Shown: piece by piece, positions 1-7,010 of the stretch | Layout of the letters: the number at the start of each line of letters is the position of its first letter | Position numbering within the stretch: position 1 is the first letter of the stretch | Source of the DNA: Anaerolineae bacterium | GTDB lineage: Bacteria; Chloroflexota; Anaerolineae; Aggregatilineales; UBA3940 | Length of the DNA: 64,000 nt | Direction of reading: 5' to 3' | Assembly (NCBI GenBank): GCA_016926255.1 | Contig: JAFGOY010000011.1 | Span: 124,001-188,000, forward strand | Translations under genes and position numbers: made by a program | Notes under the pieces: model-generated | The model's input: the letters and a program-made list of their open reading frames with translations, nothing else | Told to the model about the DNA's origin: nothing | Databases searched by the model: none

Positions 1-1030
1 CAAGGCGACGGCAGGCGGTGGGGGCAAGGGAATGCGCCGCGTCGACGGGCCGGAGGATTTCGAGAGCGCGCTGAACGCAGCTCGCCGTGAAGCGGAGGCG
101 GCCTTTGGCGATGGTAACGTCTATCTTGAGAAACTGATCGATGGTGCCCGGCATATTGAAATCCAGATCATGGCCGACGAATACGGCGATGTGATCTACC
201 TGGGCGAGCGCGAATGCTCGATCCAGCGGCGGCACCAGAAGTTGATCGAGGAAGCACCCTCGCCGGTCGTTGACAAGGATTTGCGCCGCCGGATGGGCGA
301 AGTCGCCGTTGCCGCCGCAAAAGCAGTCAATTACGTTAATGCCTGCACGATTGAATTTCTGGTTGATGAAAATAGCAACTTCTATTTTCTTGAAGCAAAT
401 ACCCGCTTGCAGGTCGAGCACCCGGTCACCGAACTGATCACTAATTTCGATATCGTCAAAGAGCAGATTCGGGTTGCCCGTGGGCGGCGCTTGAGCCGCA
501 CCCAGGACGATATAAAACTGGTGGGAGCGGCGGTCGAGTGCCGGATCAATGCTGAAGACCCGCACAACAATTTCATGCCCTCGACGGGGAAGATCACCGC
601 GATGACCATTCCTTCTGGCCCCGGTGTTCGCGTCGATTCCGGGGTGACGGTCGGTGACGAGATCACCCCTTACTACGATCCGATGATCGCCAAATTGATC
701 TGCTGGGGCGATACCCGCGCCGCCGCGCTGCTGCGGATGCGCCGTGCCCTGGCCGAATATCGCATTATGGGTGTCAAGACCAATATTCCCTTCCACCAGA
801 ACATTCTCGACAGCACCCGCTTCCTCGCCGGTCAGTTCGATACGACCTTCGTCGAGGAGCGGTTCTCAATGAACGGTGACTACGAACTGCGCCCGGATAT
901 CGCGGCAGTCATCGCCACGCTGGTGGCGCATGAAGCCCGCCAGAAAGCGGCGCAGGTGGTCGGCAGGAACGAGCGCGACGTCAGCAACTGGAAGCTGGCC
1001 GGTCGGCGGCAGAACTTGAACAACTGGTAA
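1..1030 (+). CDS. accC: Biotin carboxylase subunit of an acyl-CoA carboxylase (5' end cut off)
   Basis: ATP-grasp biotin carboxylase that carboxylates carrier-bound biotin with bicarbonate and ATP, the first half-reaction of acetyl-, propionyl- or related acyl-CoA carboxylases. The reading frame is open from base 2, so the N-terminal pre-ATP-grasp domain lies outside the window. Visible in order are the glycine-rich ATP loop (KATAGGGGKGMRR, bases 2-40), the GERECSIQRRHQK segment, the catalytic stretch NTRLQVEHPVTE, and the C-terminal domain beginning near VECRINAEDP. The stop at 1028-1030 is followed 32 bases later by a biotin carrier gene on the same strand, so the two form an operon. The carboxyltransferase partner is not in the window, so the acyl-CoA substrate cannot be assigned. 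Confidence 0.93.
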   Translation, partial: KATAGGGGKGMRRVDGPEDFESALNAARREAEAAFGDGNVYLEKLIDGARHIEIQIMADEYGDVIYLGERECSIQRRHQKLIEEAPSPVVDKDLRRRMGEVAVAAAKAVNYVNACTIEFLVDENSNFYFLEANTRLQVEHPVTELITNFDIVKEQIRVARGRRLSRTQDDIKLVGAAVECRINAEDPHNNFMPSTGKITAMTIPSGPGVRVDSGVTVGDEITPYYDPMIAKLICWGDTRAAALLRMRRALAEYRIMGVKTNIPFHQNILDSTRFLAGQFDTTFVEERFSMNGDYELRPDIAAVIATLVAHEARQKAAQVVGRNERDVSNWKLAGRRQNLNNW

Positions 1031-1062
1031 CCCCGGAACGGGCAGCCACAAGAGGAATCAGC

Positions 1063-1560
1063 ATGAAATACCAGGTTCGTATTGAAGATCACACATTTGA
1101 TGTCAACATTGACCAGGATGGCATCGTCACCGTCGACGGGGAGCCGGTCGCGTTCGATTTTGGCGAAGTGGATGGGATGGGACTGTATTCCCTGCTCGTC
1201 AACAACGAGTCATACGAGGCACTGGTCGAACAGAGCGCCGATGTTTATAAGGTGCTGATGCGTGGTTACATGTACGATGTCCATGTGCTCGACGAACGTT
1301 CACGCATCTTGCAGCGCCGTTCCAACCTGATGGCCCCCGATACCGGCGAGGTCGCCGTGCGCGCGCCGATGCCCGGATTGATCGTTGATGTGCCGGTCGA
1401 GATCGGGCAGGAGGTCGAAGCCGGGCAAAAGGTCGTGATCCTCGAATCAATGAAAATGGAGAACGAACTCAAAACGCCTCGCGCCGGGCGCGTGGAGCGG
1501 ATCAATGTGGCGAAGGGCGACAGTGTCGAGCAGAACGAGGCACTGGTGGTGATTGTGTGA
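1063..1560 (+). CDS. Biotin carboxyl carrier protein
   Basis: A 165-residue carrier whose C-terminal ~75 residues form a biotinyl/lipoyl domain. The biotinylation site is the lysine in ESMKMENEL, the variant common in propionyl-CoA-type carboxylases and decarboxylases (E. coli AccB has AMKM). The N-terminal ~85 residues form a separate globular segment, as in carriers that bridge carboxylase and carboxyltransferase subunits. An AGAGGAA ribosome site lies about 8 bases before the ATG. It follows the biotin carboxylase gene directly and is closed by a hairpin terminator at 1625-1660. Carrier function is certain; the cognate acyl-CoA is not. Confidence 0.92.
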   Translation: MKYQVRIEDHTFDVNIDQDGIVTVDGEPVAFDFGEVDGMGLYSLLVNNESYEALVEQSADVYKVLMRGYMYDVHVLDERSRILQRRSNLMAPDTGEVAVRAPMPGLIVDVPVEIGQEVEAGQKVVILESMKMENELKTPRAGRVERINVAKGDSVEQNEALVVIV

Positions 1561-1614
1561 TATTTATTCGCCAATTACACTAATTACGCGGATTAGGTGC
1601 TCGCTGCCGCTCGC
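1560..1614. repeat. Intergenic repeat, copy 1 (A/T block plus CTCGCTGCCGCTCGC)
   Basis: Directly after the carrier gene there is an AT-rich block of the form ATTTATTCGCCAATTACAC followed by GCTCGCTGCCGCTCGC. A close relative with the same order of blocks follows polA at 9813-9868. Both copies start a few bases after the stop codon of a plus-strand gene. Confidence 0.6.
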
Positions 1615-1624
1615 AAAATACTAC

Positions 1625-1660
1625 AAGGGACATCGGTCGATGAGACAGGATGTCCCTTTT
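1625..1660 (+). terminator. Rho-independent terminator of the accC-biotin carrier operon
   Basis: The arms AAGGGACAT and ATGTCCCTT enclose an 18-base loop and are followed by a T run. The hairpin lies between the plus-strand operon and the convergent nth gene. Confidence 0.75.
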
Positions 1661-1666
1661 TGATTC

Positions 1667-2341
1667 TTATCCAACGGAATCCTGAAAATAATCACAGGCG
1701 GGTTGCAAAAAACAGGCTCCACAGTTCGGGGTGCGGGCATGACAGACTTCTCGCCCATGCTGGATGATCTGCAAATGGAACGCGTAGAAATCCTCCGGGG
1801 GGACGATGGCTTCTAATTCGTCGTGGGCTTTCTCGCGGCTCGTCTTCTTCCCGATCAACCCCAATCGCCTGGTCACCCGGTGAACGTGTGTATCGACCGG
1901 GAAGGCAGGGCGGTTCAGGGCAAAGAGCAGGATGATCGCCGCCGTTTTCGGGCCGATGCCGTTGATCCCGGTCAGCCAGGCTTTGGCCTCCTCGATGGTC
2001 ATGCCTGCGAGGTGGTCGAGCGTGATCGCGCCCTGGGTTTCGGTCAGGTATTGCAGCGCGGCCTGGATGCGCGGGCCTTTCTGATTGGCTAATCCGGCCA
2101 CCCGCACCGCCTCGATTACGGCATCGGGGTCGGCATCGCGGACTTCTTCCCAGGTTGGAAAGCGTTCTTTCAACGTGTCGAAGGCGCGGTCGCGGTTCAC
2201 GTCGTTGGTGTTCTGCGAGAGGATCGTGCTGACTAACTCATCGACCGGCGGGAGGTGCTGACGCCATTTCGGATAGCCATACACTTCGGAAATGAGGGTC
2301 GAAACCTGTGTGTATTTTCTCTCAAGGGTGCTGTCGGTCAT
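1667..2341 (-). CDS. nth: Endonuclease III (DNA glycosylase/AP lyase)
   Basis: Base-excision repair glycosylase for oxidised pyrimidines. The 224-residue length from the chosen start fits the family. The helix-hairpin-helix is GINGIGPKTAA with the catalytic lysine in GPKTA, and the catalytic aspartate lies in VDTHVHRV. The C-terminal 4Fe-4S loop is complete, with the C-x6-C-x2-C-x5-C pattern in CHARTPNCGACFLQPAC. The frame is open upstream to 2500, but those 53 codons do not resemble the family, so the ATG at 2341 (MTDSTLERK) is preferred. No strong ribosome site is visible there, so the start is the weakest part of the call. Its 3' end faces the accC operon. Confidence 0.93.
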   Translation of the reverse strand: MTDSTLERKYTQVSTLISEVYGYPKWRQHLPPVDELVSTILSQNTNDVNRDRAFDTLKERFPTWEEVRDADPDAVIEAVRVAGLANQKGPRIQAALQYLTETQGAITLDHLAGMTIEEAKAWLTGINGIGPKTAAIILLFALNRPAFPVDTHVHRVTRRLGLIGKKTSREKAHDELEAIVPPEDFYAFHLQIIQHGREVCHARTPNCGACFLQPACDYFQDSVG

Positions 2342-2627
2342 CGAGTGGGACACCTTCGTATAGGACTGAATCGATCTGTAGGGAAGTATACCCTCCCCCG
2401 GAAGTGAAATCACAGGCAATATTGGTGGGTCAATTTCGATTTGGCTTGAAACGCAATGTCGAAAAGACTGTCCTGTGTTAAAAAATTGGCATATTGACAA
2501 TCATAAATACAAACTGGCCACCGATTTTCGGGGCGATGATTTTACGAAATAGGACGCTAAAGCGAATGTTAAAAAATTCAAATCGGGGGACTACAAAAAC
2601 TGCGTGTAGTCCTGCCGACCATAGTGG
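2342..2627. other. Intergenic gap upstream of nth
   Basis: About 285 bases between nth and the next minus-strand gene. The part nearest nth is open in the nth frame but has no family similarity. The rest is AT-rich (TTAAAAAATT-type tracts around 2475-2580) and probably carries the nth promoter. I see no RNA gene or repeat. Confidence 0.4.
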
Positions 2628-3794
2628 CTAATACCCGGTGCTGCCAGCACCGCCGAGCATACTCAATCCGAAGGACAGGCAGCAGCACAACACACTCAAT
2701 ACGATTGGTGCCAGGAAAATCGAGCCGAGCGCCCGCAGAAAGTTGAACTGGTGGGCGGTCATCACGGCGACGACCATCACGGCCAGACCATAGAGTCCAA
2801 GCACAAGATAGCCCAAATTCATGACCATCATAGCGGCTTCCAACTGGTTGGAGATGAGCAAGGTCGCAATCGCCAGGATGGTAGGGATAATCTGCATGAT
2901 AGTCTGGGCAACATAGGCGAGGGAGACACCGCTGGCTGTCTGCATGAAGTCTCCCTTCCCGCCCAGAATTTTGGCCCCGGCATGGTACATCGCTGTGGTA
3001 AGCAGCAGGCCAAGCGGCGTTGCAATAAACATCACTGCGCCGATGGCAACCATTCCGGCGGTGCCCATCCACTGGTCGAACTGCCGGAAAGCCTCCAAAT
3101 CCTGGGCCGTCATGCTCATTCCTGACTGGGTGTAGGAGTCCGCCATCAACCCGGTCACGCCCCCACTGGGAATCAGAATGATCTGGGCCATGAGAACGGT
3201 GATAATCGCCGAGAGAAAGGCGACCAGCGCGACATTGATCAAAGTTTGACCAATTGCCGCCCGCTCGACCACCGACTCGTATGCGCCGGATATTTTGAAG
3301 ATCAGCGCCCCGAACCAGGCATCGCCCAGGCCGTATTCGGCTTCTTCGTCCAGGGCTTCGCGCCGCCGGGACTTTGCACGGGTGACGGTGCCCTCGTCTG
3401 CCGGTTCGGTATACAGCGAAGTTCGCCACGAGTCATCGCCGGGAGCCGCCGGGGTGGTGGCGGACGCTGGTTCCGGTTCTGCTGGCGGCGGGGCCACCGA
3501 CGATCCGGGTGCCGGGGGGATGGTGGGCGCAGAAGCCGGTTGTTTTGAGCGCAGCTTTTCAAGCACCTGCCGGGCTTTTTCGTTCTGCGGGTTGATGGTG
3601 AGAACGTTTTCCAGGCAGATGATGCGTTCCTCGTCGGAGTCGACTGTCGCGCCGAGCCACATCCAGGCATGCTCGTGAAACTCGTTGAGTTCGATGACTT
3701 TCATCAGATTTTCACGGCCTGCGGCTTTGTCACCGGCGCGGATTGCGGTAATGGCTTCTTTGAACAGTTGGTCGATGAGTTCTTCTTGGGACAT
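2628..3794 (-). CDS. TPR-containing membrane protein with Yip1-like domain
   Basis: A 388-residue protein. Residues 1-85 look like two tetratricopeptide-type helical pairs (acidic and alanine-rich, with LNEFHEHAWMWLGA and INPQNEKARQVLEKL). Residues ~86-150 are a Pro/Ala/Glu linker with a basic patch (RAKSRRREA). The rest has about five hydrophobic segments in the arrangement of Yip1/DUF1282 membrane domains, ending in a cysteine cluster (VLCCCLS). An AAAAGGA ribosome site precedes the ATG. The role is unknown; TPR plus Yip1 suggests a membrane scaffold. It lies downstream of fhs on the same strand but is separated by a hairpin, so co-transcription is doubtful. Confidence 0.7.
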   Translation of the reverse strand: MSQEELIDQLFKEAITAIRAGDKAAGRENLMKVIELNEFHEHAWMWLGATVDSDEERIICLENVLTINPQNEKARQVLEKLRSKQPASAPTIPPAPGSSVAPPPAEPEPASATTPAAPGDDSWRTSLYTEPADEGTVTRAKSRRREALDEEAEYGLGDAWFGALIFKISGAYESVVERAAIGQTLINVALVAFLSAIITVLMAQIILIPSGGVTGLMADSYTQSGMSMTAQDLEAFRQFDQWMGTAGMVAIGAVMFIATPLGLLLTTAMYHAGAKILGGKGDFMQTASGVSLAYVAQTIMQIIPTILAIATLLISNQLEAAMMVMNLGYLVLGLYGLAVMVVAVMTAHQFNFLRALGSIFLAPIVLSVLCCCLSFGLSMLGGAGSTGY

Positions 3795-3820
3795 GCCAAT
3801 CCTTTTCTTCCAGACAGCAC

Positions 3821-3843
3821 AAGGGCACGAATCTCGTGCCCTT
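3821..3843 (-). terminator. Perfect hairpin between fhs and the TPR/Yip1 gene
   Basis: The arms AAGGGCACGA and TCGTGCCCTT are perfectly complementary around a 3-base loop. The T run is better on the plus strand (CCCTTTTATC) than on the minus strand, so its use as the fhs terminator is likely but not certain. Confidence 0.45.
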
Positions 3844-3896
3844 TTATCATACCGATATTTTATTGAGGCGCTAGAGCCTGTTATGCCCTTGTATAG

Positions 3897-3925
3897 CCCT
3901 CACCCTCATGGCCAGGGACGAGGGG
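3897..3925. repeat. CCCTCACCC-type palindromic intergenic repeat, copy 1
   Basis: An imperfect palindrome starting CCCTCACCCTCATGG and ending GGGACGAGGGG. It resembles the element following the glycosyltransferase gene at 10719-10755. Confidence 0.4.
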
Positions 3926-3971
3926 TTTCAGTGGCTGTCCCGAATACTCCAGACAGAGTTCATAATATGCT

Positions 3972-5741
3972 CTAGAACATGCCGGTGATTTTCCCCGTCT
4001 CCAGATCGACGTCGATTTTCATATACGCAGGGCTGGTCGCCAGGCCGGGCATGGTGCTCATCGTCCCGATCAGCGGATAGATGAACCCCGCCCCCACGCT
4101 GGCGCGAACTTCGCGCACCGGGATGGTGTAGCCAGTGGGGACGCCCTTCAAAACCGGGTCGTGGCTCAGGCTGAGGTGAGTCTTTGCCATACAGATGGGG
4201 AGATTCCCGTAGCCGACCCGCTCGTAGGTCGCAATCTGCTCCTCGGCGAGCGGTTCATAATGAACATTCCCGGCACCGTACATTTTGGTAGCAATATGCT
4301 CGATCTTACGCTTGATCGACCAGTCCAGCGGGTAGAGGAACCTGAAATTACTCGGCTGTTCGCAGGCTTCGACGACCGCTTCGGCCAAGGCGCGTGCTCC
4401 TTTACCTCCTTCTGACCAGTGGGTGCTGCTGACGGCGGCAAAAGCGCCCCGATCTTTCGCATACTGGCTGACCATCTCGATCTCCGCGTCGGTGTCTTCA
4501 GAGAAGCGGTTGATGCACACCACCACCGGAATGCCAAAATACTTTGCATTTTTGATATGCGCGCCGAGGTTTGGCAGCCCGGATTCCAGCAGGGGAAGGT
4601 CTTCCTGGACATAGGCCGGGTCCAGAGGCGCACCGGGACGCACCTGCGGCCCGCCGCCGTGCATCTTCAAGGCGCGGACGGTGGCGACCAGCACAACCGC
4701 ATTTGGCACCAGCCCGGAATAGCGGCACTTGATATCGAAGAATTTCTCCATGCCGATGTCGGCCCCAAAACCGCTTTCGGTGACGACGTAGTCGCCCAGC
4801 TTGAGGGCGATCATATCGGCGATGATCGACGAATTGCCGTGCGCGATGTTGGCAAATGGCCCGGTATGGATCAGCGCCGCCTGCCCCTCGAGGGTTTGCA
4901 TCAGGGTGGGCATCAGCGCATCAAGCATCAGAGCGGTGACAGCCCCGGCCACGCCCAGATCGTCAAGTGTAATCGGTTCACCGGCATGGCTCAGACCGAT
5001 CATGGCACGCCCGACCCGCTCACGCAGGTCTTTGAGCGTGGCAGAGAGGGCGAGGATCGCCATCAATTCCGAGGCGACTGTGATGTCGAAGCCGGTCAGC
5101 CGGGGGAAGACCGGACTGGGCGAATCGTCGGCCAGCTTATCGTCATTGAGACCGATCTGGATGCTTCGCAGGCTCCGGTCGCAGACGTCGACAACCCGGT
5201 GCCAGGTGATCGAGTCCGGGTCGATGTCCAGCCGTTTGTCGATGCCGCGCCGCTTGAGAGCATCGTCGGACTGGCGGCTTTCGTGATACATTCGGGTGTC
5301 GATGGCCGCTGCGACAAGGTTGTTTGCCACGCCAATCGCATGCAGGTCGCCAGTCAGGTGCAGGTTGAAATCCTCCATCGGGATCACCTGGCTGTAGCCA
5401 CCACCCGCCGCCCCGCCCTTGATGTTGAAGGTCGGCCCCATGCTTGGCTGGCGGATGCAGGCGATGGCCTTTTTCCCAAGCTCCGATCCCAGGGCCTGAA
5501 CCAGCCCCAGTGTGGTTGTCGTTTTGCCTTCACCCAAGGGCGTGGGAGTGATCGCGGTTACGTCTATGTATTTGCCCTGGGGATTACCGGCGAACTTCTG
5601 AAGAACGCCAAGGTGAATTTTAGCCTTGTTCCGCCCGTACAATTCCAGATCGTCTTCGGACAGCTCTATCTTCTCCGCAATGGCGATGATCGGGCTGATT
5701 TTCGCAGCCTGGGCTATATCTATGTCGCTGGGAATACTCAT
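3972..5741 (-). CDS. fhs: Formate-tetrahydrofolate ligase
   Basis: ATP-dependent ligase making 10-formyl-tetrahydrofolate from formate, serving one-carbon metabolism and, where present, the methyl branch of the Wood-Ljungdahl pathway. The 589 residues are slightly longer than the usual ~557. The nucleotide loop is [12 protein letters not shown] (residues 65-76), and other family signatures include [20 protein letters not shown] and the segment [15 protein letters not shown]. The C-terminus ends in the family-typical [16 protein letters not shown]. No other folate or acetyl-CoA pathway gene adjoins it, so direction and pathway cannot be read from context. Upstream is the unusual repeat region at 5791-6120. 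Confidence 0.95.
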   Translation of the reverse strand: MSIPSDIDIAQAAKISPIIAIAEKIELSEDDLELYGRNKAKIHLGVLQKFAGNPQGKYIDVTAITPTPLGEGKTTTTLGLVQALGSELGKKAIACIRQPSMGPTFNIKGGAAGGGYSQVIPMEDFNLHLTGDLHAIGVANNLVAAAIDTRMYHESRQSDDALKRRGIDKRLDIDPDSITWHRVVDVCDRSLRSIQIGLNDDKLADDSPSPVFPRLTGFDITVASELMAILALSATLKDLRERVGRAMIGLSHAGEPITLDDLGVAGAVTALMLDALMPTLMQTLEGQAALIHTGPFANIAHGNSSIIADMIALKLGDYVVTESGFGADIGMEKFFDIKCRYSGLVPNAVVLVATVRALKMHGGGPQVRPGAPLDPAYVQEDLPLLESGLPNLGAHIKNAKYFGIPVVVCINRFSEDTDAEIEMVSQYAKDRGAFAAVSSTHWSEGGKGARALAEAVVEACEQPSNFRFLYPLDWSIKRKIEHIATKMYGAGNVHYEPLAEEQIATYERVGYGNLPICMAKTHLSLSHDPVLKGVPTGYTIPVREVRASVGAGFIYPLIGTMSTMPGLATSPAYMKIDVDLETGKITGMF

Positions 5742-5790
5742 CGGAAGCTGCTCCTTACAAACTTACCGGACAATAAACCAGATGCCGGTA

Positions 5791-6075
5791 TTTGAAAATG
5801 TTCAAAACTCACCCCAAAATGTTCAAAACTGGCTTGAAAATGTTGAAAGATTGTCGAAAACTTTTCAACATTTGTTGAAAGTTTTCCGGGTTTTCAACAA
5901 TTCACCCTCGACTTTCAACAATTTATCAACAATGGTGAAGCAGTCAATTGTTGAAAGATCACCCCTACATATGGGGGATAAGTGACCTCCCCACCCCCAC
6001 ATATAGGGGTCAGAAGGCAACTTTCAACAATTTCAACAATGCCTACTACTAAATACTAAAATAATAATATAGATG
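5791..6075. other. Origin-like or multi-operator region: TTTCAACA cluster, 21-bp-phased repeats, AT-rich flank
   Basis: This gene-free stretch lies between the 5' end of fhs and the 3' end of the pcm-like gene. The octamer TTTCAACA occurs exactly at 5863, 5892, 5913, 6022 and 6031 on the plus strand and at 5841, 5873 and 5949 on the minus strand. A related nonamer, TTATCAACA, is at 5923. The left part contains AAAATGTTCAAAACT at 5795 and 5816 and a third, diverged copy at 5837, so three repeat starts are exactly 21 bp apart. The copies at 5863 and 5873 form a palindrome with a 2-base centre. An AT-rich tract (6043-6075, TACTACTAAATACTAAAAT) follows the last copies. DnaA-box clusters, plasmid iterons and regulator arrays look like this; no dnaA, dnaN or rep gene is in the window. 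Confidence 0.6.
5961..6010. repeat. Pair of inverted 17-bp palindromes inside the repeat region
   Basis: ACCCCTACATATGGGGG at 5961-5977 and CCCCCACATATAGGGGT at 5994-6010 are inverted copies of one 17-bp palindrome. They differ only in the central bases and their starts are 33 bp apart, about three helical turns. They interrupt the TTTCAACA cluster. Confidence 0.65.
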
Positions 6076-6149
6076 TGATCATGAATTTTGAACATTCAGA
6101 TTTGAGAAAAGTTCTTATCAATCATCTACTGCAAAGATAGCAAAGGAAT

Positions 6150-6884
6150 CTACTCATTGCGCAGATCACGCGTCAGCGGGACGAAGCGCACCCCACCCAG
6201 GCTGATGTTGGTATAGTCATCACCCTCTCGTTCGACGAGCCAGAGTTCCTGATAACCACCCACCGGGCCGACTGGGATCACCATTTTGCCGCCGTCTTTT
6301 AACTGGGTGAGCAGCGGCGGTGGAATGTGATCGGGTGCGGCGGTAACGATAATTGCATCGAAGGGAGCGTGATCCTCCCAGCCGAAATAGCCATCGTCAT
6401 GAAGCACTTCGACATTGGTATAGCCAAGCCGATCAAGTCGATCTCCGGCCTGCTCCGCCAGCGCGCCGACGATCTCGATGGTATAGACCCTGTCGACGAT
6501 TTCGGCCAGCACCGCTGCCTGGTAACCTGATCCCGTACCGACTTCGAGGATCACATCACTCTCGTCCGGGTTAAGGGCGTCGGTCATCAGAGCGACAATA
6601 TAGGGCTGCGAGATCGTCTGGCCGTAGCCAATCGGTAGCGGGTGATCGGCGTAAGCCTGCGCCAGATAGTCGTCGGGTACGAACTCGTGGCGCGGGACGG
6701 CATTCATCGCCTCGATCACTGCGGGGGTGGTGATCCCCCGCCCGACGATGGCTTCTTCAACGAGCGCCTCGCGGGCCGCGCTGTAGGAATCCTCGTTCGG
6801 AGCTTCGTCTGCTTTTTCTTTTGTTTTGCAGGCGGTGGCGATCAGGAGAAGCAGTATAGCGGCGGTGATCAGTTTGCCTCGCAT
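6150..6884 (-). CDS. pcm: Protein-L-isoaspartate O-methyltransferase, predicted lipoprotein
   Basis: Methylates L-isoaspartyl residues in aged proteins using S-adenosylmethionine. The catalytic domain (residues ~35-244) is family-typical: IGYGQTISQPYIVALM, the SAM-binding LEVGTGSGYQAAVL, and IVTAAPDHIPPPLL. Unusually, residues 1-19 form a lipoprotein signal peptide (MRGKLITAAILLLLIATAC) with cysteine at the lipobox, followed by a Lys/Glu-rich linker. The enzyme would therefore be anchored outside the cytoplasmic membrane. An AGGAG site lies about 7 bases before the ATG, and an extended -10 (TGATACAAT) lies at 6909-6917. Assignment is firm; localisation is inference. Confidence 0.88.
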   Translation of the reverse strand: MRGKLITAAILLLLIATACKTKEKADEAPNEDSYSAAREALVEEAIVGRGITTPAVIEAMNAVPRHEFVPDDYLAQAYADHPLPIGYGQTISQPYIVALMTDALNPDESDVILEVGTGSGYQAAVLAEIVDRVYTIEIVGALAEQAGDRLDRLGYTNVEVLHDDGYFGWEDHAPFDAIIVTAAPDHIPPPLLTQLKDGGKMVIPVGPVGGYQELWLVEREGDDYTNISLGGVRFVPLTRDLRNE

Positions 6885-6908
6885 GGATGTTCTCCTTTGT
6901 TTTTCCTC

Positions 6909-6917
6909 ATTGTATCA
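6909..6917 (-). promoter_or_regulatory. Extended -10 promoter element for pcm
   Basis: On the minus strand the sequence reads TGATACAAT, a TG-n-TACAAT extended -10, about 25 bases before the pcm start. No convincing -35 is visible. Confidence 0.35.
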
Positions 6918-6954
6918 CGAACAGAGGCGCAATCGGGCAGACCGGGTGCGGGTG

Positions 6955-6963
6955 TGGTATGAT
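6955..6963 (+). promoter_or_regulatory. Extended -10 promoter element for polA
   Basis: TGGTATGAT (TG-n-TATGAT) lies 47 bases before the polA start in the divergent pcm/polA gap. There is no clear -35, as usual for extended -10 promoters. Confidence 0.4.
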
Positions 6964-7010
6964 CGAAACAGCACTTCTGTTCTGAGTTGTTTTTAGCCTG
7001 GAGGGTGAGA

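Noticed and set aside
2578..3429. 283-codon open frame on the minus strand
   Set aside because: Out-of-frame shadow of the TPR/Yip1 gene with low-complexity Arg/Gly content.
4419..5795. 458-codon open frame on the plus strand
   Set aside because: Antisense to fhs over its whole length; no family similarity; fhs is certain.
5626..5985. 119-codon open frame covering the repeat region
   Set aside because: Most of it is antisense to fhs and the rest is the repeat array; the composition (NVQNSPQNVQNW) reflects the repeats, not a protein.
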